A stretch of 64,000 nt of DNA, from positions 16,817-80,816 of the forward strand of contig DATCLY010000023.1 in the NCBI GenBank assembly GCA_036563665.1. Direction: 5' to 3'. The position numbers were made by a program, and so were the translations under genes. Shown here piece by piece: positions 26,725 through 35,639 of this stretch (its first letter is position 1; each line of letters starts with the position of its first letter). Below the pieces are notes generated by a model. The model saw only the letters and a list, made by a program, of their open reading frames with translations. It did no database searches and was not told the DNA's origin. Source of the stretch: FEN-1219 sp036563665 (GTDB lineage Bacteria; Pseudomonadota; Gammaproteobacteria; Steroidobacterales; Rariloculaceae).

Positions 26725-28047
26725 TCACGTTCCGCGGTAGGTGATCTTCCAGACGCGGCCGCCCGTGTCGTCGCTCACGTACAGCGAGCCGTCGGGGCCT
26801 TGCGCGAGCCCCGAGGGGCGATGCGCCGCGTCCGCCGGGCTCGTGATCGGCACGGGGCCCTCGAAATCGTCGGCGAAGATCTCCCAGTCGCCGGACGGCC
26901 GGCCGTCGCGCATCGGCACGAACACCACGTTGTAGCCGCCCTGCTCGGCGGGTGCCCGATTCCAGGAGCCGTGGAAGGCGATGAAAGCGCCGCCGCGATA
27001 GCGCTCGGGGAACTGCGTGCCCGTGTAGAACAGCAAATCGTTCGGCGCCCAATGCCCGGGGAAGCCGATCAGCGGGTCCTTGTACTTGCCGGGCTCGGCC
27101 GGCGTCTCGCCGTCGCCGCCGTACTCGGGCGCCAGCATGCGCTGGCCCTTCAGATGATCGTAATAGGTGTACGGCCAGCCGAGGTCGTCGCCTTGCGCCA
27201 CGACGTGGAACTCCTCGGCCGGCAGCTCCACGCGCTCCTCCTGCGTGAAGTGCTGCGGCCACAGCGTGTCGAGCTGGTCGCGGCCGTGCATGACGAGGAA
27301 GAGCTCGTTCGACAACGGATTCCACTCGAGCGCGACCACGTTGCGATGGCCCGTGGAGTAGCGGATGCCGTCCTCGGCATGGTTCTGGTTGCGCGCATTG
27401 GCGCTGTAGCGGAACACGCCGCCGTACGTCTCGAGCAGCGGGCAGGGGTCGAGGCCGGGTGAGAGCGGCTGTCGCGCCTGTTCCTCGCAGGCGTTGGACG
27501 GCGCGCCCACCTGGCTGTAGAGGTGACCCGCGCCGTCCAGGGTGATGGGCTTCGATGCATGGCCGCCGCCCGACGCGGGCAGCCCGGCCACGACCACCTC
27601 GGGCTCCGCGGCCGGCACGAGCGCGTCGCCCGCGAGCGGCACGGCGTAGATGGCCGTGGTGGAAGAGAAATAGAGCGTGTCGCCGCTGATCGCGAGGCCC
27701 GTGTCGGCGTCCGCACGCCCGAAGCGCTGCACCACGTCGGCCCGGCCGTCGCCGTCGGTGTCGCGCAGCGCGGCGATGCCGCCGGGGCTGTCGTCCGGGG
27801 AGAGCTGCGCCTGACCCGTGCGCAGCGTGACGTAGACGTCGCCGTTGTCGCGCACCGCGATGTGGCGGGGGCGGTCCAGACCGTCCGCGAACACGGTGGC
27901 CGTGAAGCCGGGCGGCAGCTCGATCCCGGTGTCCGCAGGCGCCGAGCCCCGGCCGGCGTCGCCCGGCGACGCGTTCTCCGCCGCGCCGCCGCCGCAGCCG
28001 GCGAGGGTGACCAGGGAGAAGGCGAGCAGCGGCGTGGCGGCCTTCAT
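26725..28047 (-). CDS. PQQ-dependent sugar (sorbosone) dehydrogenase-like lipoprotein
   Basis: The 440-residue product has a lipobox LAGC near residue 18 and a Gly/Ala linker, followed by a six-bladed beta-propeller of the GSDH/sorbosone dehydrogenase type: FADGLDRPRHIAVRDNGDVY, the metal/PQQ-like STGHRNVVALEW, GDDLGWPYTYYD and FIAFHGSWNR. Family enzymes oxidise aldoses or L-sorbosone in the periplasm with PQQ. No PQQ synthesis genes are in the window. Substrate and cofactor use are unproven. Confidence 0.85.
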   Translation of the reverse strand: MKAATPLLAFSLVTLAGCGGGAAENASPGDAGRGSAPADTGIELPPGFTATVFADGLDRPRHIAVRDNGDVYVTLRTGQAQLSPDDSPGGIAALRDTDGDGRADVVQRFGRADADTGLAISGDTLYFSSTTAIYAVPLAGDALVPAAEPEVVVAGLPASGGGHASKPITLDGAGHLYSQVGAPSNACEEQARQPLSPGLDPCPLLETYGGVFRYSANARNQNHAEDGIRYSTGHRNVVALEWNPLSNELFLVMHGRDQLDTLWPQHFTQEERVELPAEEFHVVAQGDDLGWPYTYYDHLKGQRMLAPEYGGDGETPAEPGKYKDPLIGFPGHWAPNDLLFYTGTQFPERYRGGAFIAFHGSWNRAPAEQGGYNVVFVPMRDGRPSGDWEIFADDFEGPVPITSPADAAHRPSGLAQGPDGSLYVSDDTGGRVWKITYRGT

Positions 28048-28054
28048 GCGAACC

Positions 28055-29146
28055 TCATACGTTGAACCGAAAGTGGATCACGTCGCCGTCCTGCACCACG
28101 TAGTTCTTGCCTTCGAGCCGCAGCTCGCCGGCTTCGCGCGCGCCCTGCTCGCCGCCACGAGCGATGAACTGCTCGTAGCCGATCACCTCCGCGCGGATGA
28201 AGCCGCGCTGGAAATCCGAATGGATCACCCCCGCGGCCTCGGGGGCCGTGGCGTCGCGCTTCACGGTCCAGGCCCGCACCTCCTTGGGGCCCGCCGTATA
28301 GAAGGTTTTCAAGCCGAGCAAACGGTACGCCGAGCGGATCACCCGGTTCAACCCCGGTTCCTCGAGCCCCAGGCTCTTCAGGAACTCGGCGCGTTCCTCC
28401 GGCGGCAGCTGCGCGAGCTCGGCCTCGATGCGGGCCGAGATCACCACCACCTCGGTGCCCTGCGCCGCGGCCACCTCGCGCACGCGTTGCACGAGCGGAT
28501 CGTCCTCGCCGGCTCCCTCGGCCACGTTCGCGATGTACATCACCGGCTTGGCCGTGAGGAGGTGCAGCTCGTTCACCACCGGCGCTTCCGCCGGCTCGAG
28601 CTCCACGCTGCGCGCGGGGCGGCCCGCCTCGAGCGCAGCGAGCACCCGACGCAGCGTGTCGCGCCGCGCCACGGCGGCCTTCTCGTTCGTTTTCGCGGCG
28701 CGCTCCGCGCGCTGCAGGCTCCGCTGCACGGTTTCGAGGTCGGCGAGCATGAGCTCCGTGTCGATGATCTCGATGTCGTGCACCGGATCCACCTTGCCCG
28801 ACACGTGCGTCACGTCGGGGTCCTCGAAGCAACGCACGAGATGCGCGATGGCATGCGTCTCGCGGATGTGGGCGAGGAACTGGTTGCCGAGGCCTTCGCC
28901 TTGCGACGCGCCTTTCACGAGGCCCGCGATGTCGACGAACTCGATGACGGTGGGCACCACGCGCTCGGGCTTGACGATGGCGGCGATCGCCTCGAGCCGC
29001 TCGTCCGGCACCTGCACCACGCCGACGTTCGGATCGATGGTGCAGAACGGATAGTTCTCCGCGGGAATCGCGGAGGCGGTCAACGCGTTGAACAGCGTGG
29101 ACTTGCCCACATTCGGCAGCCCCACGATGCCGCACTTGATGCCCAT
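28055..29146 (-). CDS. ychF: Redox-regulated ATPase YchF (OLA1)
   Basis: The 363-residue protein begins MGIKCGIVGLPNVGKSTLFN (G1 motif residues 8-17), with FVDIAGLVKGASQGEGLGN as G3, a coiled-coil insertion and a C-terminal TGS-like domain ending HFRFNV. It is the usual length of YchF, an Obg-family ATPase associated with ribosomes and oxidative-stress response. It lies 5 bases after pth, the conserved gene order. Confidence 0.95.
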   Translation of the reverse strand: MGIKCGIVGLPNVGKSTLFNALTASAIPAENYPFCTIDPNVGVVQVPDERLEAIAAIVKPERVVPTVIEFVDIAGLVKGASQGEGLGNQFLAHIRETHAIAHLVRCFEDPDVTHVSGKVDPVHDIEIIDTELMLADLETVQRSLQRAERAAKTNEKAAVARRDTLRRVLAALEAGRPARSVELEPAEAPVVNELHLLTAKPVMYIANVAEGAGEDDPLVQRVREVAAAQGTEVVVISARIEAELAQLPPEERAEFLKSLGLEEPGLNRVIRSAYRLLGLKTFYTAGPKEVRAWTVKRDATAPEAAGVIHSDFQRGFIRAEVIGYEQFIARGGEQGAREAGELRLEGKNYVVQDGDVIHFRFNV

Positions 29147-29151
29147 GCGCT

Positions 29152-29763
29152 TCAGCTCTCCTTGCGTTCGTCGGCGGGCGTCGGTCGCTTGCGCGAGTGC
29201 AAGCGGTTCTTGGCCCGCTCCGCGCCGAGCTCGAGGATGGTCGGAACCTCGCGGACCGCGTCCGCGATCGCATCGAGGATCAGCTGCTCTTCCTCCGCGT
29301 CGGCGCGCTTCAGCACGTGGCCGATCACGCGCGCTTTGTCGCCGGGGTGACCCACGCCGATGCGCAGCCGCCAGAAACCTTCGCCCAGGTGCTCGACGAC
29401 GCTGCGCACGCCGTTGTGGCCCGCGGTGCCGCCGCCGAAGCGCAGCTGCAGGCGGCCCGGCGGGAAGTCGAGCTCGTCGTGCGCCACGAGCACGCGCTCG
29501 AGCGGCACCTTGTAATAGTTGACGGCGGCCGCGACGGAGCGGCCGCTCAGGTTCATGTAGGTCATGGGCTTGAGCAGCCGCACGCGCCGGCCGGCGATGT
29601 GCACCTCGGCGCTCTGGCCGTGCAGCTTCTTGTCGTTCGAGAACGAGCCGCCGTGCTCGCGCGCGAGCAGGTCCACGAACCAGAAGCCGGCGTTGTGGCG
29701 AGTGGCCTGGTACTCGGGGTCGGGGTTCCCGAGCCCCACGATCAGATCGATATCGGTGCCCAT
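29152..29763 (-). CDS. pth: Peptidyl-tRNA hydrolase
   Basis: The 203-residue enzyme shows VGLGNPDPEYQATRHNAGFW, with the catalytic His near residue 23, KPMTYMNLSG, HDELDFPPG and GGTAGHNGVRS. It recycles peptidyl-tRNA dropped from stalled ribosomes. It lies between rplY and ychF as in many proteobacteria, about 110 bases after rplY. Confidence 0.95.
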   Translation of the reverse strand: MGTDIDLIVGLGNPDPEYQATRHNAGFWFVDLLAREHGGSFSNDKKLHGQSAEVHIAGRRVRLLKPMTYMNLSGRSVAAAVNYYKVPLERVLVAHDELDFPPGRLQLRFGGGTAGHNGVRSVVEHLGEGFWRLRIGVGHPGDKARVIGHVLKRADAEEEQLILDAIADAVREVPTILELGAERAKNRLHSRKRPTPADERKES

Positions 29764-29875
29764 GTCGTGCTCGCGTGCGGGGCGCCTGGCCGCGGCCGCC
29801 TACGCGGGCGGGCGCGCGGAATCTGCCGCGAGCCCCGCTCGCCGGCGCGCACCGAGCCCGGGGCGCGACGCGGGG

Positions 29876-30544
29876 CTACGACGAGGAGGAGGACGGCTCG
29901 CTCGACCCCTGGGCCGCGGCCGGTACCTCGCCCGCCGGGGTCTCGGCGCCGGGCGCCTCTTCCTCCTCGCGCCGCGGCGGATTGATCGCGACCACCGGAT
30001 GATCGTGCCCTTGCCGCAGCGCGACCAATGCCACGCCCTCGGGCAGCGGAATGTCCGAGAGGTGGAGGATGTCGTTCAGCTCCATCTGCGACACGTCGAG
30101 CTCGAGGTACTCGGGCAGATAGCGAGGCAGGCAGATCACCTCGACCTCCGTCATGAGGTGCTGGATCTCGCCGCCCTGCTCTTTGACGCCCTTCGCAACG
30201 GCCTCGCCGAGGAAGTGGATGGGCACGTACAGCGTGATCTCCTGGTCCTCGACCACGCGCTGGAAGTCCAGGTGCAGGACCAGCGGCTTCACGGGGTGGC
30301 GCTGCACCTCCTTCACGACGACTTGTTGCTTCTCGCCGTTCAGGTCGAGCGTGATGATGCTCGTGTAGAACGCCTCGCGGCCGATCTGCCGGAGCAGCGC
30401 GCTGTGGTCGATGGCGAGCGGCAGCGGCTCCTTGCCGCCACCGTACATGACGGCGGGCACCTTGCCGTTGCGGCGGAGCCGACGGTTGACGGCGCGGCCG
30501 CACACGGGGCGGGGTTCGCCGGTCAATTCGAAAGCGGCTTTCAC
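29876..30544 (-). CDS. rplY: 50S ribosomal protein L25/general stress protein CTC
   Basis: The 222-residue protein starts at a GTG at 30544 that follows a strong GGAGG site. It has the L25 beta-barrel (RRLRRNGKVPAVMYGGGKE, RQIGREAFYTSIITL) and the extra C-terminal TL5/CTC domain (VPIHFLGEAVAKGVKEQGG), ending in a Glu/Ser-rich tail. It binds 5S rRNA. The longer open frame upstream is out of register with the prs gene and is not real. Confidence 0.93.
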   Translation of the reverse strand: MKAAFELTGEPRPVCGRAVNRRLRRNGKVPAVMYGGGKEPLPLAIDHSALLRQIGREAFYTSIITLDLNGEKQQVVVKEVQRHPVKPLVLHLDFQRVVEDQEITLYVPIHFLGEAVAKGVKEQGGEIQHLMTEVEVICLPRYLPEYLELDVSQMELNDILHLSDIPLPEGVALVALRQGHDHPVVAINPPRREEEEAPGAETPAGEVPAAAQGSSEPSSSSS

Positions 30545-30660
30545 GGGAGTACCTCCAGAAGGGCGCGCATCATAGCAAGGCCCCCCAGGCCTGTCCAAGC
30601 GAGGCCCGGCGGACGCCGCGGGGGCAGCGGCCGGCCGGGGGAGGCGGCCCGCGGCGGCCC

Positions 30661-30693
30661 GGTGGGAGCGCCTTTCCAGCCGCGATCTTCGGG
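30661..30693. repeat. REP-like palindrome between rplY and prs
   Basis: GGTGGGAGCGCCTTTCCAGC begins a single forward REP copy with one mismatch in the left arm. It sits just after the prs stop (30697) on the reverse strand. Confidence 0.7.
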
Positions 30694-30696
30694 CCG

Positions 30697-31650
30697 TCAG
30701 TCGAGGTACAGCGAGCTGACCGATTCCGCCTCGTTGATGCGGCGCAGGGTCTCCGCCAGGAGCTCCGCCACGCTGAGCTGCCGGATGCGGGGGCACGCCT
30801 TGGCGGCCGGGCTCAACGGGATGGTGTCCGTCACCACGACCTCGTCCAGGTGGGACTGGCTGATCCGTTCCACGGCGGGCCCCGAAAGCACCGGGTGAGT
30901 GATGTAGGCCACCACCCGGGCGGCGCCTCGCTCCTTGAGGACCCGGGCCGCCTGGCAGAGCGTGCCGGCGGTGTCGACCATATCGTCCACGAGCACGCAG
31001 GTCTTGCCGTCCACCTCGCCGATCACGTTCATGACCTCCGCCATGTTCGGCTGCGGGCGGCGCTTGTCGATGATGGCGAGATCGGCGTCGTCCAGGCGCT
31101 TGGCGAGCGCCCGGGCTCGCACCACGCCGCCCACGTCCGGCGAGACCACCACCATGTTCGGATACTTCTGCCGCCACGCGTCGCCGAGCAGCACGGGCGA
31201 GGCGTACACGTTGTCCACGGGGATGTCGAAGAAGCCCTGAATCTGATCCGCGTGGATGTCGACGGTGATGACCCGGTCGATGCCGGCCGTGGCGATCAGG
31301 TCGGCCACGAGCTTCGCCGTGATGGGCACTCGGGCAGCGCGCGGGCGGCGGTCCTGGCGGCCGTAGCCGAAGTAGGGGATCAGCGCGGTGATGCGGGCGG
31401 CGGAGGCCCGCTGGCAGGCGTCCGCGATCACCAGCAGCTCCATGAGGTTCTCGTTCACCGGCGGGCAGGTGGGCTGCACGATGAACACGTCGCGGCCGCG
31501 AACGTTCTCCATGATCTCCACGCTGACTTCGCCGTCGCTGAAGCGGCCGACCGCGATGCGGCCTAGCGGCAGGTTCAGGTGATAGGCGATGTCGCGCGCG
31601 AGGTCGGGGTGGGCGTTCCCCGAGAAAATGGTCGTCGAGATCGGATCCAA
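30697..31650 (-). CDS. prs: Ribose-phosphate pyrophosphokinase
   Basis: The 317-residue enzyme makes PRPP from ribose 5-phosphate and ATP. Visible are FSDGEVSVEIMENVRG, YFGYGRQDRR, VDIHADQIQGFFDIPVDN and the PRPP-binding VLVDDMVDTAGTL. Length is standard. It sits between tRNA-Gln and rplY, the conserved arrangement, and all are on the reverse strand. Confidence 0.96.
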   Translation of the reverse strand: MDPISTTIFSGNAHPDLARDIAYHLNLPLGRIAVGRFSDGEVSVEIMENVRGRDVFIVQPTCPPVNENLMELLVIADACQRASAARITALIPYFGYGRQDRRPRAARVPITAKLVADLIATAGIDRVITVDIHADQIQGFFDIPVDNVYASPVLLGDAWRQKYPNMVVVSPDVGGVVRARALAKRLDDADLAIIDKRRPQPNMAEVMNVIGEVDGKTCVLVDDMVDTAGTLCQAARVLKERGAARVVAYITHPVLSGPAVERISQSHLDEVVVTDTIPLSPAAKACPRIRQLSVAELLAETLRRINEAESVSSLYLD

Positions 31651-31696
31651 GTGGGGTTTCCTTACGCTTCCGGTGCGCGCCGCGGTCAGGAGAGGC

Positions 31697-31771
31697 TGGC
31701 TGGGGTGGTAGGATTCGAACCTACGTATGACGGGATCAAAACCCGTTGCCTTACCACTTGGCTACACCCCA
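31697..31771 (-). tRNA. tRNA-Gln (TTG anticodon)
   Basis: The reverse strand folds into a full cloverleaf beginning TGGGGTG and ending CACCCCA GCCA, with anticodon TTG in the loop context GTTTTGATCC, a standard T-loop GTTCGAATC and an encoded CCA. It lies between lolB and prs, where tRNA-Gln is found in many gammaproteobacteria. Confidence 0.95.
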
Positions 31772-31820
31772 TCGCCCGCGCCGATCGCGCGGGTATTGTG
31801 ATGGCCGTTCACCGGGTAGT

Positions 31821-32474
31821 TCAAGACGCGGGGACGGCGCCGGCGGGAACCCAGGCGTCCACGGCGACCCGCACCTTCAGGGGCCCATGGCTCATGTCGA
31901 TGCGGCGCGGAATGAGCAGCCCTTCGCGCAGCTGGTAGGAGACATAGTCCAGGCGCCACGCGCGCTGCTCGAGCGACTCGAGCGCCCCGATCTCGCCCGT
32001 GCGGGTCTCCGCGCGATGCGCCGGATCGGGTAAGCCCACGAGCCACGCGGGCAGGCTCGCGACCGGCAGCCACCAGCCGAGGAGCTCGGAGAGGTCGGCC
32101 TCGGGATCTTCGAGCAGCCAAGTCTCGCCGCCAGAGGTGACGGTGAGCGCACCCGGCGAGCCCCGCACCTGCAGCACGCCGCCGCCGAGCGGGCCGCGCA
32201 CCACGAGCTCGAGCGCGTCGCGATTCTGGTGCCACTGGAAGCTGCCCTGAAACGCCCGCTCGCCCGTGTCCACGGCGAGGCGGCCCCGCATCTCCCATTC
32301 CTCGACCGCCTCGAGCCGCTCGCGGCGCGCGTCGAGCGTGAGCCCGTCGCCTCCCACGGGCATCGTGCGGCAGCCGCCCAGCGAGAGGAGGCCGAGCGCC
32401 ACGAGCAGAAGCGGCGGCGGCCGCCGCCTCGCGCCCCTGGAGTGGAGCGGCGCCCGGCCGCGCTTCGCGCTCAT
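31821..32474 (-). CDS. lolB: Outer-membrane lipoprotein receptor LolB
   Basis: The 217-residue protein has a basic N-terminus and lipobox LGGC (Cys35), then WEMRGRLAVDTGERAFQGSF and WHQNRDALELVVRGPLGGGV, the typical LolB barrel start, and RLDYVSYQLREGLLIPRRID near the end. It inserts lipoproteins delivered by LolA into the outer membrane. Its ATG overlaps the stop of the TPR gene (ATGA). The ispE gene that usually follows is missing. Confidence 0.92.
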   Translation of the reverse strand: MSAKRGRAPLHSRGARRRPPPLLLVALGLLSLGGCRTMPVGGDGLTLDARRERLEAVEEWEMRGRLAVDTGERAFQGSFQWHQNRDALELVVRGPLGGGVLQVRGSPGALTVTSGGETWLLEDPEADLSELLGWWLPVASLPAWLVGLPDPAHRAETRTGEIGALESLEQRAWRLDYVSYQLREGLLIPRRIDMSHGPLKVRVAVDAWVPAGAVPAS

Positions 32475-34264
32475 TGCCCGAGGCGGCGGCTCACTTCGCG
32501 CAGGTGCCGGCTGTTCGGATGCTGCTCGAGCGTGGTCCTGAGCAGCTCGAGCGCGCGCTCGCGGTTGCCGAGCGCCCAGTGCACGTCCACGAGGTGCGCC
32601 GCGATCTCCGGATCCTGCTCGAGCCGATACGCGCGCTCGAGGTAGTCGAGCGACGCCTCATAGTCGCCCAGGCGGAAGAGCACCCAGCCCATGCTGTCGA
32701 TGATGGCCGGGTTGTCGGGATCCATCGCGAGCGCGCGCTGGATGTAGCCGCGCGCTTCCTCGTGGCGGTCGAACTGATCGGTGAGCAGATACCCCAAAGC
32801 GTTCAGCAGCGCCGAGTCGTCGGGGTTCTCGGCCACGAGCTCCTCGAGCAGCGCCACGGCCTTGCGCCCCTTGCCCTGGTCCTCGTAGAGGAGCGCCTGC
32901 GAGTAGCGCAGCGACTGATCGCCCTTGTACTGCTGCAGGCCTTCCTCGAGGATGGCCTCGGCTCTGTCGAACTCGCCCCGGTCGGCCGCGTCCTGCGCCA
33001 GGATCACGTAGAGCTGCACGTGCGCGTCGTGCAGGTTCTGGTCGTTGGGCGCCGCCGCGAGCGCGTCGCGGATGAGCTGCATGGCCTGCTCCGGCTGGCC
33101 CATCTGCAGCAGCAGCTGCCCTTGTGCGACCAGCATGTTGGAGCTGAAGCGCGGGTTCGCCTCGCCGAACTCGCGCAAGTGCCGGAGCGCGCCTTCCGAG
33201 TCGTCGAGCTCCGTCAGCATGATGCGCGCCGTGCGCAGCTGCGCCTCGACCGCATGCGTGCCGTCCGTGACGCGTGCGTACGAGCGCGTCGCCTGCAGGA
33301 AGTCGCCCTCGGTTTCCGCGATGCGGCCCAGGTAGTAGAACGCCTCGCTGCGGTAGCGAGGATCGCCTCGCAGCTCGCTGAAGCGTTGCTCGGCGTCCTC
33401 CATGCGCCCTTCGGTCAAGGCGAGGAACGCGAGCGCGCGCACGGCCTCCGGCAGACCGGGGTTGGTGCGCAGGATCTCGTCGAGACGCTGCTCGGCTTCC
33501 TCGCCCCGGCCCGCCGACAGCAGCAGCTCCGCGTACTGAAGCTGCACCTCGACCACGCCTTCGTGCTCCGCGGCGAGCGCCGCCGCCACGTCGAGCGCCT
33601 CCTGCGAGCGGCCCGCCACGAGCAGCGTGCGCGCGAGCAGGAGCCGCGCGTCGAGCCAGTCCGGCTCGAGCTCCGTGGCCGCACGGGCGTTCTCGAGCGC
33701 GAGGTCGAAGTCGCTCGAGCGGATCGCGAGCCGGGCGAGGGCGTAGTGACCGGCCGAGGTGCCGGGGAAGCGCTCGGTGAGCTCGGCCATGATGGCGGTG
33801 GCGGTGCCCGCGGTCGGCTCGGCGCCCAGGGCCTCGAACACGAGGGCGAGGCCCGCCGCGTCGTCGCCGAGCCGCCGGATGAAGGTGTCGAAGTCCTCGA
33901 TGGCGCGGTTGACGCGGCCCGCGCGGGTCTCGAACACGCCGGAGAACCAGTACGGCCGCTCGTCCATGGGCGCGAGGGCGCGCCAGCGCGCCACGGCACG
34001 CAGGCCGAGCTCGTTGAGCTCCGCCTGGTGAGCGACGCGAGTCGCGCGCTCGGCGACGCCCGGCCGCTCTGACAGGAGGGCCGCGGCCAGAAACTCCTCG
34101 GCCGCGGTGTCGAGCTGCTGCCGCTCGAGCGCCACGTCGCCGAGCAGCAGGTGAGTGTCGATCGCCACCTGGCGGTCGGCCGGAGCCCGGTCGGCCGGGG
34201 TGGTGGCGCAGGCGGCGAGCAGCGCCGCCGCGAGCACCGGCATGTGCCTGATCCAGCTACCCAT
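32471..34264 (-). CDS. Tetratricopeptide-repeat lipoprotein
   Basis: The 597-residue product has a signal peptide with lipobox LAAC (Cys19) and about a dozen TPR helices throughout, for example VFEALGAEPTAGTATAIMAE and ALNALGYLLTDQFDRHEEAR. It is probably an outer-membrane-tethered scaffold. Location directly upstream of lolB with a 4-base overlap is seen in other gammaproteobacteria and suggests a role near lipoprotein or envelope assembly; this is inferred. Confidence 0.88.
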   Translation of the reverse strand: MGSWIRHMPVLAAALLAACATTPADRAPADRQVAIDTHLLLGDVALERQQLDTAAEEFLAAALLSERPGVAERATRVAHQAELNELGLRAVARWRALAPMDERPYWFSGVFETRAGRVNRAIEDFDTFIRRLGDDAAGLALVFEALGAEPTAGTATAIMAELTERFPGTSAGHYALARLAIRSSDFDLALENARAATELEPDWLDARLLLARTLLVAGRSQEALDVAAALAAEHEGVVEVQLQYAELLLSAGRGEEAEQRLDEILRTNPGLPEAVRALAFLALTEGRMEDAEQRFSELRGDPRYRSEAFYYLGRIAETEGDFLQATRSYARVTDGTHAVEAQLRTARIMLTELDDSEGALRHLREFGEANPRFSSNMLVAQGQLLLQMGQPEQAMQLIRDALAAAPNDQNLHDAHVQLYVILAQDAADRGEFDRAEAILEEGLQQYKGDQSLRYSQALLYEDQGKGRKAVALLEELVAENPDDSALLNALGYLLTDQFDRHEEARGYIQRALAMDPDNPAIIDSMGWVLFRLGDYEASLDYLERAYRLEQDPEIAAHLVDVHWALGNRERALELLRTTLEQHPNSRHLREVSRRLGQ

Positions 34265-34550
34265 ATGCCTGTGGTCTTTAGAGGCGCTTCCGCGTGACCC
34301 GGTTTCGCGCCGGCGACCCGCTCGGCGCGTCGGCAGTCACTATACCTTAGTCGACCTCGCGCCTCCGGGCGCGCGTCACCCCCGGCGCGCTTGTCGCCGC
34401 TAAGTGATTCCCCGACAATGCCTTGCCCGCGGCGCGCCAGCGCTCTCCAACCCGTAGGCGCGGCCTTCCGGCCGCGGCTGGGCGGCGCCTTGCCTTGCGG
34501 CCGCGCCCGCTCATCCGAGCGCCGCCGCCCTGCGCCCTACAGAGGCATCC
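34265..34550. other. Divergent region between the TPR lipoprotein and prfA
   Basis: A 286-base divergent intergenic region. hemA, which usually precedes prfA in gammaproteobacteria, is absent, and no remnant of it was found. A reverse-strand -10-like TATAGT lies at 34339-34344, and a candidate prfA promoter is listed separately. Confidence 0.6.
34391..34419 (+). promoter_or_regulatory. Candidate prfA promoter
   Basis: TTGTCG (34391-34396) and GACAAT (34414-34419) are separated by 17 bases and lie about 130 bases upstream of prfA. Both hexamers match the consensus at four positions. Confidence 0.3.
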
Positions 34551-35639
34551 GTGAAAGATTCGATTCGCCAGAAGCTGACCCTGCTCGCCGAGCGCTACGA
34601 GGAGATCGAGCGCAGCTTGAGCGATGCCGCCGTCATCGCGGACAAGGACAAGTTCCGCGAGCTGTCGAAGGAGTACGCGCGGCTCGAGCCCATCGCCCGG
34701 GACTTCGCGGCGTACCGCAAGCTCGAGGCCGACGCGGCCGCGGCCGAGGATCTCCGCCGCAGCGACGACGCCGAGCTGCGCCGGCTCGCCGAGGAGGAGC
34801 TCGAGGCCACACGGGAGCGCCTCGCGCAGCTCGAGCAGGAGCTGTCGCTGCACCTCGTGCCGAAGGATCCGGACGACGACGCCAACCTGTTCCTCGAGAT
34901 CCGGGCAGGCACGGGCGGCGACGAGGCGGCCATCTTCGCGGGCGATCTGTTTCGAATGTATAGCCGCTACGCCGAGCGGCAGGGCTGGCAGGTGGAGGTG
35001 CTGTCCGCGAGCGAAGGCGAGCACGGCGGCTACAAGGAGATCATCAGCCGGGTCGTGGGCAAGGGCGCTTACGCGAAGCTCAAGTTCGAGTCCGGCGCCC
35101 ACCGCGTGCAGCGGGTTCCTGAGACCGAGGCGCAGGGACGCATCCACACCTCGGCCGTGACCGTGGCGGTGATGCCGGAGCCCGAGGAGGTGGGCGACAT
35201 CGAGATCTCGCCGGCGGACCTGCGCATCGACACCTTTCGCGCATCCGGCGCGGGCGGCCAGCACGTGAACAAGACGGATTCGGCCATCCGCATCACTCAC
35301 TTGCCGACCGGCATCGTGGTGGAATGCCAGGACGAACGCTCGCAGCACAAGAACCGTGCCCGGGCCATGTCGCTGCTGCGCGCCCGGCTCCGCGACGCGG
35401 AGGTCACGCGGCGGCAGGCGGAGACGGCGGAGCGGCGCCGCAACCTCGTGGGCACGGGCGACCGCTCCGAGCGCATCCGAACCTACAACTACCCGCAGGG
35501 GCGCGTGACGGACCACCGCATCAATCTCACGCTCTACAAGCTCGACGAGATCCTCGAGGGCGACCTCGACGAGATCGTGAGCGCGCTCGCGAGGGAGCAC
35601 CGGGCCGACCAGCTCGCCGCGCTCGGCGTGGGGCCGTGA
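34551..35639 (+). CDS. prfA: Peptide chain release factor 1
   Basis: The 362-residue factor starts at a GTG and contains the GGQ motif at residues 235-237 (GAGGQHVNKTDSA) and the stop-codon recognition domain with the PET motif in RVPETEAQGRIHTSAV. It ends translation at UAA and UAG. Its stop overlaps the prmC GTG start. Confidence 0.96.
   Translation: MKDSIRQKLTLLAERYEEIERSLSDAAVIADKDKFRELSKEYARLEPIARDFAAYRKLEADAAAAEDLRRSDDAELRRLAEEELEATRERLAQLEQELSLHLVPKDPDDDANLFLEIRAGTGGDEAAIFAGDLFRMYSRYAERQGWQVEVLSASEGEHGGYKEIISRVVGKGAYAKLKFESGAHRVQRVPETEAQGRIHTSAVTVAVMPEPEEVGDIEISPADLRIDTFRASGAGGQHVNKTDSAIRITHLPTGIVVECQDERSQHKNRARAMSLLRARLRDAEVTRRQAETAERRRNLVGTGDRSERIRTYNYPQGRVTDHRINLTLYKLDEILEGDLDEIVSALAREHRADQLAALGVGP

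Noticed and set aside
31579..31938. Frame reading AGVVGFEPTYDGIKTRCLTT
   Set aside because: It is antisense to tRNA-Gln; this wording is a well-known translation artefact of that tRNA.
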